DNA of 64,000 nt from Fennellomyces sp. T-0311 (taxonomy: Eukaryota; Mucoromycota; Mucoromycetes; Mucorales; Lichtheimiaceae): assembly GCA_025266875.1 (NCBI GenBank), contig JALLLT010000052.1:227189-291188 (forward strand). The letters run 5' to 3'. Made by a program: the position numbers and the translations under genes. The notes below the pieces were generated by a model, which was not told where the DNA came from, searched no databases, and saw nothing but the letters and a program-made list of their open reading frames with translations. Positions 55,072 through 64,000 of this stretch are shown one piece after another; position 1 is the stretch's first letter, and each line of letters opens with the position of its first letter.

Positions 55072-58000
55072 ATGTCGAAGCGATCACGTAGCAACCGAAA
55101 CGTTCTAGATGAAGACAATGACGACAGTTACGAATCAATCATTCCGACTCCAAATCGCCACAGAAAGCAAGGCAAACGTAAAGTAGCAGCCATTAGAGAG
55201 GAGCATGACTGGGGTTTAGTAGGCTTTCTACGCAAGAAGCAAGTGCAGCCGCATCTGTTCAGAGTAGTAGACAATCTTCAGAAGCTCAAACGGACCAATA
55301 TTTTCTCGACGAAATATCAGTGGGCGACGATATCTTTTCTCGAGAGGAGTTGAAGAGGATTGAAGAGGAGAACCGTCAGGCAAAGCGTATGAGGAAGAAG
55401 GTGGAGATCGCCAATAATTGGAACAGAGCGATCAACGCCATCTATCCACTGTTTACAGATGTTTTTGCCGAGCCAGGACCAGCACTTAATGCAACTGCTC
55501 CATTTCCTGCCAAAGTAATGTGCAATTGCGCAAATCCTGAGCCATTGAACGAAATTACTTGCGTCTTTCTCTGTAGTAAGTTGGCGGCTACCTACGTATA
55601 GTTTTGTTCGGATAATAGAAACTTATCAATTTATAAAATACAAGATACCGTCATAGGCCAAAAATTCCACTTCTGCGACCATGAGAAACAAACACCGTAG
55701 CCACCCTTCTTCGGCACCATATGTTTCCGGGATCGCCCTCGAATCCAAAAATTGCCTTCCACATCGAGTTGTTGCACGCATTTGATATATTGAAAGGCAT
55801 TTGCTTCATTTCCTATGAAGGATTTGCCGATTTTGTATCTTCTCTTCAGAGAAAACATGTAAGAGTCATACTTCCTTGTTTATAAGTTATATTGTACGTA
55901 GCATTATTGATTGGCAAATGTTGTGTCGCTTTCTAGGTCTCGTCGTCCATGCATAGAACCTTTGCCGATGCTTATAATGCCTATCTGATGGTAAAAGATA
56001 TGGTTGATACTGATTTGCAGAGCATATACGATTTTAACGAAGGAGATTGCGTTGCGTGTCCGTCGGTATGTGTTTGGAATCTGTGCGCGTTTGCGCCGAG
56101 CTATTAAGTTGCCTTTCATTTGCTGCTAGGCCGACGAGATCAGTGACAGTGCCGGTAATCGGCTTATTATCACTATTGATGGCAATTTCGGCCTAAAGAA
56201 AACGAAAACCGGTGAGCAACCAAGCGCTTACCACGTTCAGACGATGGTGAAGCGATACTTCTCAGCAGACGAGAAAGTTGCTAAATATGCTAACAACAAC
56301 GTAAGGTTTACGTCATATTTACTCCCGTATATTTTACCTTAATACATGCACTTCGTAATAGGAATACACTGCAGATGATAATGACGATTATTGTGAAGCA
56401 TTGAAAAATGCTGATCCAAAACGTACATTTTTGGCTCAATCGCACTTTGCGATCAATGGTGTTCTTGGCAGCCTATGTGCTCGACACGCAGTGCCGCAAA
56501 AGTTTGCAAACATCGTTAGTTCTGGGGAAAGGTAGGGTACTGATAAATTTAAATAGCATCAGTAGAAAATACATTCTAATTACACGCTACTACATAAATG
56601 TGCACTATATACTTACATTTTCAGGTTTAAATCTCCTCTTGCGGTGATGGATGAGATATTTTCTAAAGTAGGGGAAAGGAAAAATATCGATATTATGTAC
56701 GATGTTGGATGTCGATTTGATAAAACGCTGAAGGTAATTTTAACGCATATATCCCCTTTATAGCCTGTGAATATTAAGCTACAGAATTTATGCATTCGTA
56801 GAGACACTTCAGTGATTGGGATGGAAAGTGCGCCGTTGGTATTTTTCATGCCTACGCGCATTCAGCATCCTGTCAAGTTGAATATAACCCAAAGTATGCT
56901 TCTTCTTTTGGAATGGCTGATGGAGAATGATCCGAACGTCTCTGGTCCTACATGAACGGACATATTCGCACTACCCGCCACATGTCTCATGATCACCGCA
57001 TGCTCATACTAACCGGAGCGCTGGACACTTTCAAGGAAAAGCGGATTTCTTCGATCGGTACTTACGTCTTCCTAGTAAAAGTGAAAATTCTTGCTATTCA
57101 TACAATGTGATCTTATTTATAGGAGATACGCTATACAATCTATACAGTAATGCGTGTGAAAAGCTCGAGTCAGCAAATGAGTTCATCAGGTCGAATGGCC
57201 TTCAGCTATCCGATTTGGAAACTCGATGGAACAATAGAAAGAATATCATCCTGGATAAGTCAATAGCTTCAAACACCAATATAGTTGTTGATCTGGAGCA
57301 GCAATATTTCCAGTTATTGAAAATGTTCTACAAACTCAGGTACATTTGCTTTAGTACTAAACAGTGCCCCGGCTACACATGCTAATCGTAGAATTACTCA
57401 TAATGGCCCTATATACACTTAACGGCTCTGTCTCAAATGACAGTTTCTCTGAACGTCAACAGGATCAATCATGTATAGAGGCAATTGAGCGGAGACTTGA
57501 ATATTACGAGGAAAATAACAGCATTGCTCGATGGACAATTGACAGTATGGAGTATAAGAGAGCAGCAAAGGGTGAAGCAGATAAAACATATAGAGAACTA
57601 ATAAAGAAACTATATGGAGCCTGTACCAGCCGTTGGATGCATCTTGATCGTCGTCATAGCAGCAAGAAAAAATTGGGTATGTTTTGGATATAGCAGAATG
57701 GTAATTTTATATTACTATAGGAACAATTTATTCACATAAGTGGATGGTATTCAAAATTCTATTCAGAATAAAATAAACGATGTAACACAAGGATGTGCTA
57801 CGATTGCATAACCAGTTTATACAAAATGGTATTCAAAACGTTTATTTTATTTTATTACTATGGGTTATTCACCCCTACCATTGCCAATTCCTCCCCTTCA
57901 CTCTGCCATTGCCCATTCACCCGTGGCTCAAGGTATACTTTCCATATCTAGCTGATCTTCATCTCAGCGACACGAAAATTATGCAATCTGAAGATTACAC

Positions 58001-59569
58001 GCAAGATCAGAGAACGTGCGGTATCGTTGGCTGGCAATGAGAGCTTCAATTGTTGGAATCCTGATTGAACCGATCGCATACCCCATTCGCTTTTTCCATC
58101 TGAAAAGGTCAATGATACAGTAAAAAGAAAAGCAATCTTTGTTGAACACGGTCAAATGATAAAAAAGGAAAAAGAAGTCGATTCGGCCAAGACATCTAAA
58201 AGAAGAGTACACACACTGGCGCGCTCACTCGATACCAGTCCAGTACTTCTCACTTCAATTACTAATCTATCGTTCTTCACTTTAATTACGATATGCTGAA
58301 ATACTTAAGCTACTGTCCTTGTCAGTGTATCCACGGAAGCAAAAGGTATATAAGCCATACATTTGAACAGCGTAAATATTCAAGTACCATTCATCCATTT
58401 TTACTACTAAAACTTTCATGCTGCCCTTGTTCCATTAACCATGCTTGCCAAGTGGCTTGCGACACCGCAAATGCAACCACAGGCGGAAAGCAACCCTTTG
58501 GGATTGGGTGTAAGTACTTGAAGGAAAAAAAAGTGAAGAAACTTACGTGCATTTATAGAACTTGACGCTTCTTATATCGTTAGTTCAGAAACTCAACCAC
58601 AAGATAGATCGCCTAGGTGATGACATTTTGTCTTTGGACTCATCTTTCTCGCTTCTCTGTGAGGTGGTACTTCGTTGTTAGTTTTTAGGTTTTTTTTTCT
58701 CTGTATTTCACATATTTTTTTATGTTTATATAACAGGTGGAAATGGAGTACCCTCCCCCCCACCCCATAAATTTTTTTGGTTATGATGAATAAACACTAT
58801 GTTGTGGGCGGAGAAACAATGTTTATAGGACTTGATTTTAGAGTTTATAGAGGGGGTAGTAAGGTTTATTTTCTTTCCAATTAGGAAACGTGGCACCCGA
58901 GGCACCGTTTATTTTATTTTATTTGAGGCGAATAACGAATTTTGAATACCATCCAGTATATTATCCTACTACATATAGACCATAACCTGGCTGAGCAAAT
59001 TTCAAAATCTTTGCGTAATGCTGTCACCACCATCAGAAGTGTTATCAAAGATATCGGCGCATTTATTGTATCACGACCATCAGAAGAGAATCATCAACGC
59101 GTTACGTATGAAATGGTCCGTCGCTCTGACTCCACGTTCTGGCAAAACCAGCAGAATGTGTTCATCGGTATGACCCAGTATCATGACCATCGCCGTGTGC
59201 TTGAGGAATTCGCAATCTTAAAGGCATATATGGTATTTCCAGGTTCGAAATGTTTATCGAGCAATGAGAACATAGGTGGAGAAGAAGCGGGTAATTAAGG
59301 CATGCGACGATCGGGTCGACGCTCTTCGAGAAGCAGTAAACAGTGCCGAGAGGGCAAAACGAGAGGGTGATAAGGCATATATGCAGATCCGGTACGAAGA
59401 AGTATGCGACTGGAGAGACCGTGTAAAGGCAAAGATTGCCAGGATCGTCATACCTCCAGAGGATCCTACTGGTAATATCAACAATAGTGAACCAATGTAT
59501 GTTTCAGAAATGTCATCGACTAGTGCAGGGAGTCACCAAGACGGTGATCCTGCACCATGGAAAAAATAG
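55072..59569 (+). pseudogene. KDZ transposase, broken and interrupted
   Basis: Kyakuja/Dileera/Zisupton-type transposase in many exons with GT..AG introns of about 50-80 bases. Order: basic N-terminus; a Cys-containing region (VMCNCANPEPLNEITCVFLC, FHFCDHEKQ); RHHMFPGSPSNPKIAFHIEL; GDCVACPS; catalytic IITIDGNFGLKK; GVLGSLCARHAVP; IMYDVGCRFDKTL; GIFHAYAHSASCQVEYNPKY; then FGMADGE immediately followed by a TGA (56928-56930) and SERLWSYMNGHIRTTRHMS. Further lesions: a frame change between about 55200 and 55290 and a one-base loss near 55689. The C-terminal coiled part resumes after an inserted element (57741-58955) as AEQISKSLRNAVTTIRSVIK and ends PAPWKK at 59569. The KDZ motifs make the family assignment strong. 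Confidence 0.85.
57741..58955. mobile_element. Non-autonomous TIR element inserted in the KDZ gene
   Basis: 19-base inverted ends TGGATGGTATTCAAAATTC at 57741 and 58937-58955, followed inward on both sides by AATAAAATAAAC-like blocks. The KDZ frame is readable on both sides, so the 1.2 kb between is a secondary insertion. Its short frames (for example 58293-58565) show no transposase motif. Target duplication unclear. Confidence 0.75.
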
Positions 59570-60122
59570 ATTCAGGATATATTCAAGTTTTTAAATTATA
59601 TTTTCAAAAAATTCATGTATTCACAAATATTCTCAAGATATTAAGCAGATATTCAGATATTTAGAAAATATTCGCGAGATATGTATATATGTCGGAGGCA
59701 TTTCAAAACAGCTGTTATGCTACTGATGCGAACAGTAGAAATATTCCGTGGTGCCTATACCTTTTGCGCGCCCTGCAAATCCAATTAAGTCGTCAGCCGC
59801 AACTACTACGTATCGCTTGGGGCTACTGCCTGCCTTGTACGGCCAAGGTCCGTTGTTTCTCGTTAGCTCTGTAATTTGCAAATGCCAGTAACTTTTCGCC
59901 AATATATTGTCGCTGCTCTTTCGTAAGCCCTCTCTTGTTCGGATCACTTGTGTCTACTCAGATATTCATTCTGACAATAGATTCTCGGCCCGTTCCTTCG
60001 TAGGTAACACCTTCCTTAAACATCCTACTGCCTATTTCTAAATTTCCGCCGTCTGTCACTGCCAGAAACTAATTCGCGCAGCAGTTATTTTTTGTACTTT
60101 TTCTGCTTCAACATTCAAACCG
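59570..60122. other. Spacer between KDZ relic and acidic-protein gene
   Basis: Contains a run of near-repeats of ATATTC (59575-59690, AGATATTCAGATATTTAG style). Otherwise no feature recognised. Confidence 0.4.
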
Positions 60123-61462
60123 ATGGCTGACGACACAACGACAAGACTTTTATCAACGTTTTTCCAAACCATTGGCGAATTCAAGAAGTGCGTTACCGAC
60201 GGATTTGCTGCGATTGATCAGCGACTCATCCGCGTGGAACTAGCCGTGTCAACCGATCTGGAGGAAGTAAAAACAGGTACGAGTAAACTCAAGGACAAGG
60301 GTTCAGGTTTCGCGTTACAATTTGCTGATGCGTTGACCACAACTACAACCACGCAAGGACCGCTTCCATCTTACCCACAATCTTCTCCTGCGCAAAATCC
60401 TTTCGCAGATGTAGAGATCCCTCGCGATGTTAGGCAACCACTTGTCCGAGAAGGGATATCGCTCCAATTTCGCTGGTCTCAATACGAGTACCTATGCGAA
60501 GACGTCTTAAGGAAGCAGAATATCCCTTACCATGATCGGTATTATGCAACTTTTAAAGGTAATGCACTCATGTATACAGCAGGTCTTGTTCTTGATATTC
60601 GAGCGCATCACAATTTGAGTCCATCAAATACTTGGGAGCATCTTTCAAGACAAGTACGGCTGGAAGCCGAAGGAATGTATGAAAAACTGGTTGGTAAGGA
60701 GTACCCTCTTGTTGCGTGCATTGAAAGCTGGGGCGCGATGCTGATGATGCGTAAAGCATTCTGGGGTGTAAAGGATAAAGAAAGTAAGCACGACAAAACA
60801 CTAATTATCAAAACTAACACCTTTTCTACTGTTTGCTTTAGCCCCAGGTGCGATGGCTGGCAATCGGTGTGTGTAGGCTGTCGTACATCCATGAGTTACT
60901 ATTAATACAACTTTATCACTAGTACTACCGAAGCCCCTTCCAACACCAGAGCAACCCCTGCTGAAAGGTATTGTCTGTCCACTTTTTGACCTTTTTGATT
61001 GAAAAACAATATTATAGTTCCAGTGACACTTATGCAAACCCTCAGTCGTGTTCATCAAGTTATGCTTCTAAGGAGATGTCAAGTGATGATGAAGACGATG
61101 AGCTAAGCGATTTTCAGAACGGCGACTCCAGTAGTGACGACTATAGTGACAGTATTTCTTGCGACGACGACGACGACGACGACGACGATAGTGTGCGTCT
61201 GCACGGAGATGGACGAACTTTACGAACCCCTGGTCTGCTTGATGTAGATGATTTACTTTGTGATGATCATCTTCCGGAGTTAGTTGAGGGCAACCTTAAA
61301 AGGCTACCTACCTTGGACACTATACTCTCTAGTGAAAGCAATGGAAGGGAACCTGAATCTAACGCACAAGAACTATCAAAAAGTCACAAAAAGGCTACAG
61401 TCGCGAGATCGACGACAGAAAACAGACAAAGGTATACAACAGGAGTCGCCGGTCAAGGGTAA
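60123..61462 (+). CDS. Unrecognised acidic protein next to the KDZ relic
   Basis: Four exons: 60123-60783, 60842-60866, 60923-60967, 61018-61462; 391 residues, phases closing. N-terminus MADDTTTRLLSTFFQTIGEF with a short coiled segment (RVELAVSTDLEEV), a Thr/Pro/Ser linker, then a folded-looking part (FRWSQYEYLCEDVLRKQNIP, TFKGNALMYTAGLVLDIRAH, NTWEHLSRQVRLEAEGMYEK). The C-terminal half is Ser/Asp-rich with a nine-Asp run encoded by a GAC trinucleotide repeat near 61160-61188. No domain recognised. An alternative last frame (to 61562) is also open and Gln/Ser-rich, so the true C-terminus is uncertain. The position between two transposons suggests it may be mobile-associated. Confidence 0.5.
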
Positions 61463-61709
61463 CAAGCAAAAGTCAGCTGCCACGAGTATACCACAGCAGC
61501 GAGCCACACCATCTGAAGCAAGCAGCAGTACAGGGGTGGTCCATAAGCATAAATCATTCTAAAATGTTGACATATATTATTTTTTTAAGACACGTGGTAC
61601 TGATATTTATTTCACTTCAGCGAAGTCAGCTTCTATCACTGAGGCGCAAAACTATACTCAAGGTATTGGGGGATTGAAGTGAACGATGACACAGGTTTAG
61701 ATGGAGGTA

Positions 61710-64000
61710 TGGTGTATTTCATTTATAACCGCCAAAAATTTTTCTGAACTTTGAGAACTTTCAGAGCCATTGAGAATTAAGATATCGTCGTTATGTTCCG
61801 TTAAATATGTTTTTAAGGCTATTACAATTACTTTTATCGGTTTACATTTCTCATAAAATGACTTGGGAAGTAGTTGAAAGTCGTTAAAGTTGGGGTGTTT
61901 TTATAAGTAAGTCAAGAAATTGAAACATCGGAGTATTATCTACCCGTTACGGTTACACAAAATAACATGCGCAGCAGTCGCAGTTCCCTTAACTTTTAAC
62001 TTCATTGAAGCATGCCAAACATTACAAAGCGCAGACGAGTAGTACGAGAGCAGAGAAAATCTGCTGATGGAAAGTTTGGTAAAAAAATGCAGCCATCAAT
62101 GATCGGAATCAATGTCGAATCCAACATAGCAGTCGACAATGGGCTTCCACATGAACCTGGTGAATCAGAAACTCAACCTGAATCACAAACTAAACTTAGC
62201 AATGAAGTGGACAGTATTGATATATTTGAAGATGGAAATGTCAATGACTGGAAACTTTTGAACCTTACTGATACGATGATTACTCATGCAGTGCAGCTTC
62301 CTCTCATCTGGCAAGAAGGTGCAGGCAGTTCTCTTCGTGGTGTTTATACAAAGAGTTCACGGACTACGGACTATCGGAGAAGGAAGCGAGAGGAAGACGC
62401 TGCTCGAGGTTCAATGAAAATAAATACGATGTTCCAATCAGTCGCGTCAACACAAGATCATCAACAGGACCAGCAACAGGATCAGCAACAACATAACCAA
62501 CAACGAACAAAGCAATACGGATATCAAAATGATTTCCTCGTCGATCAAAATATGATCCGTGATTTATTGATATCCTTAGGAGCCTTGATAAAACCAGTTC
62601 AGAATCAACGACAGCAGTTCAGCCAAACAGATTCATTCCATGTATGCAAGATGCAGGCTGTGTATCGCTATTATGTTTATCTGTTACAAGGACTTGGGAA
62701 AGTTGAAAGCTCAAAGAAAGCTGCAGTCGACTGTTGGATCACCCCATCTGAGGATTATAGAGCAAAATCGATTCGTGGCTGGGCGAAAGAATATCAGGAC
62801 TTCGGTTCTATATCAAAACATCACCAAGGCAACCACGCAAAACGACAATCCCTGTTAAGCGATGAAACCATTGAAGCTGAAGTGCGGACACATGTTGCCA
62901 AATTAAAGGCTGACGACAGAACATTGCCAAACCTACTTAAGGCTGTGAATGAAACAATTATTCCAAAGCTGCTTGGCGTCCCTGGATCGGTGTCACATAC
63001 GACTTTATGGAGATATATGCACGAGTGGGGGTACGATTATCGCAACAACAAGAAAGATATATACTATGACGGACACGAGCGAGAGGATGTTGTTGCTTAT
63101 CGCCAGGAATGGGCCGCGCGTATGATGGCTTACAAATTACGAATGGAAAGCTATGATACCGAGAATGAAACAGTGGAGTTACCATCATTGGCACCCGGTG
63201 AGAAGCAAATAGTCATGGTAACTCACGACGAGTCTACGTTTTACGCCAATGACGGGAAACAGCAATTATGGTTAGCAAACGGGGAGAATGTCATGCGCAA
63301 GAAATCTCCAGGAGGCTCGATTATGGTATCGGAATTTCAGTGTGCATGTCATGGTACAATGAGACATGGTGCCTGGACATCTCGTACCTACTTCGAAGCT
63401 GGGTCCAACAGAGAGCAGTGGTGGACCCACAGGGAAATGGTAAAGCAACTTGAAGAAGATGCAATTCCACTTTTTGAACTACTACACGAAAATTGTCAAG
63501 CTTTATTCGTGTTCGACCAGTCTAGCAATCATAATGCCTATGCTAGTAACGCATTACGAGTCGCAGGTATGACAAAAGATCGCAAATTTTGTGGTGTGGT
63601 AGACAAAGATCACGATCCGTGTACCCACAAATATCGTGATGGTTTCTATATGGACCCAAAAACCGGCGAAAAAGTGGTACAAAGCATGTACAAGGAGTAT
63701 TCGGAAAACATTGTCAAGAAAAAACGAGGTGTAACAATTGTCACATCAGCCAAGCACAACGTTTGCTACTTTAAGGGCGTTGAACTCATTTTGCAAGAAA
63801 GAGGATTATGGACAAAGGAAGATCCATATCGACCAGGGAAATTATGGAGAATTGACTGTAAAGGAGAACCAGCAGACGGCAACAGATGCTGTGGATTACA
63901 TTGCCTTCGTGCACAACCTGACTTCCAGCAGCAAAGAACAGCATTATGCGAGACAGTGGAAAATGCAGGCCATCTGTTTGAATTATATCCCAAATACCAC
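61710..64000 (+). mobile_element. Second TA-flanked DDE transposon, cut by the window end
   Basis: Begins after a TA with TGGTGTATTTCATTTATAAC, differing at few positions from the terminal repeat of the element at 50113 (TGGTGTATTTACTTTATAAT). A transposase of the same family opens 300 bases inside. The right end lies beyond the window. Confidence 0.85.
62012..64000 (+). CDS. Large DDE transposase, partial (C-terminus outside window)
   Basis: Open from ATG 62012 through the window end, 663 codons. Start MPNITKRRRVVREQRKSADG; a Gln-rich stretch (QDHQQDQQQDQQQHNQQR) near residue 155; then the shared helical region (ESSKKAAVDCW, NHAKRQSLLSDE, YMHEWGYDYRNNKKDIYYDG). Core: first Asp in VMVTHDESTFYANDG, MVSEFQCACHGTM, second Asp in LFVFDQSSNHNAYASNAL, then FKGVELILQERGLW, DPYRPGKLWRIDCKG and GHLFELYPKYH at the edge. 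The third Glu (about 10 residues further in the family) is off the window. It keeps the Asp that the 50-kb copy has lost. The N-terminal third differs strongly from that copy, so they are separate subfamilies. No stop or frameshift seen. Confidence 0.88.
   Translation, partial: MPNITKRRRVVREQRKSADGKFGKKMQPSMIGINVESNIAVDNGLPHEPGESETQPESQTKLSNEVDSIDIFEDGNVNDWKLLNLTDTMITHAVQLPLIWQEGAGSSLRGVYTKSSRTTDYRRRKREEDAARGSMKINTMFQSVASTQDHQQDQQQDQQQHNQQRTKQYGYQNDFLVDQNMIRDLLISLGALIKPVQNQRQQFSQTDSFHVCKMQAVYRYYVYLLQGLGKVESSKKAAVDCWITPSEDYRAKSIRGWAKEYQDFGSISKHHQGNHAKRQSLLSDETIEAEVRTHVAKLKADDRTLPNLLKAVNETIIPKLLGVPGSVSHTTLWRYMHEWGYDYRNNKKDIYYDGHEREDVVAYRQEWAARMMAYKLRMESYDTENETVELPSLAPGEKQIVMVTHDESTFYANDGKQQLWLANGENVMRKKSPGGSIMVSEFQCACHGTMRHGAWTSRTYFEAGSNREQWWTHREMVKQLEEDAIPLFELLHENCQALFVFDQSSNHNAYASNALRVAGMTKDRKFCGVVDKDHDPCTHKYRDGFYMDPKTGEKVVQSMYKEYSENIVKKKRGVTIVTSAKHNVCYFKGVELILQERGLWTKEDPYRPGKLWRIDCKGEPADGNRCCGLHCLRAQPDFQQQRTALCETVENAGHLFELYPKYH

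Noticed and set aside
56928..56930. TGA read as selenocysteine or another recoding
   Set aside because: Family position is Gly; other lesions in the same gene make a nonsense mutation simpler.

Overview
This window is eukaryotic and almost certainly fungal. The host genes have many short introns (about 50 to 95 bases, GT..AG, some with a CTAAC-like branch site). They include a chitin synthase export chaperone, an NDT80-type transcription factor, Elongin C, the Paf1-complex subunit Leo1 and an ASH1-type SET protein. The mobile DNA (KDZ transposase, a chromodomain Ty3/gypsy element, TA-flanked DDE transposons with about 730-residue proteins) and the style of the HET-domain relic point to an early-diverging lineage such as the Mucoromycota. 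That placement is inference; I cannot name the species.

Layout. 0.4-2.0 kb: HET-domain pseudogene. 2.7-7.4 kb: dense host genes (universal stress protein, Chs7-like chaperone, a GATA-finger plus SET protein). 7.4-11.9 kb: gene-poor, with old repeats. 12.0-13.7 kb: Elongin C and Leo1, convergent, 30 bases apart. 15.8-26.1 kb: a 10.3-kb inverted structure. It has arms of about 3.7 and 4.0 kb, each carrying (from outside in) a short terminal motif, a decayed transposase, one copy of a proline-rich/acidic gene and a 21-bp-based tandem array. About 2.6 kb of spacer lies between them. It resembles a foldback transposon and is the most interesting object here. 26.1-32.1 kb: gene-poor. 32.1-34.2 kb: NDT80/PhoG factor. 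34.5-35.3 and 36.6-38.9 kb: two unrecognised multi-exon genes. 39.5-42.3 kb: dispersed repeats around a tRNA-Leu(AAG). 42.4-48.8 kb: a truncated gag followed by a nearly complete chromovirus. 48.8-49.9 kb: an unrecognised gene cut by the chromovirus LTR. 50.1-52.8 kb: a complete TA-flanked DNA transposon. 55.1-59.6 kb: a broken KDZ transposase with another element inserted in it. 60.1-61.5 kb: an unrecognised acidic protein gene. 61.7 kb to the end: a second transposon of the same family as the 50-kb one, cut by the window edge.

How it fits together. The host genes cover chromatin and transcription (SET protein, Leo1, Elongin C, NDT80 factor), cell wall traffic (Chs7) and stress (USP). Their exons join cleanly without indels. 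By contrast the mobile or mobile-like genes repeatedly carry single-base deletions and stop codons, so the damage looks like real decay rather than poor base calling. Exon joins were read by eye from splice signals and reading frame; no alignment or RNA evidence was available.
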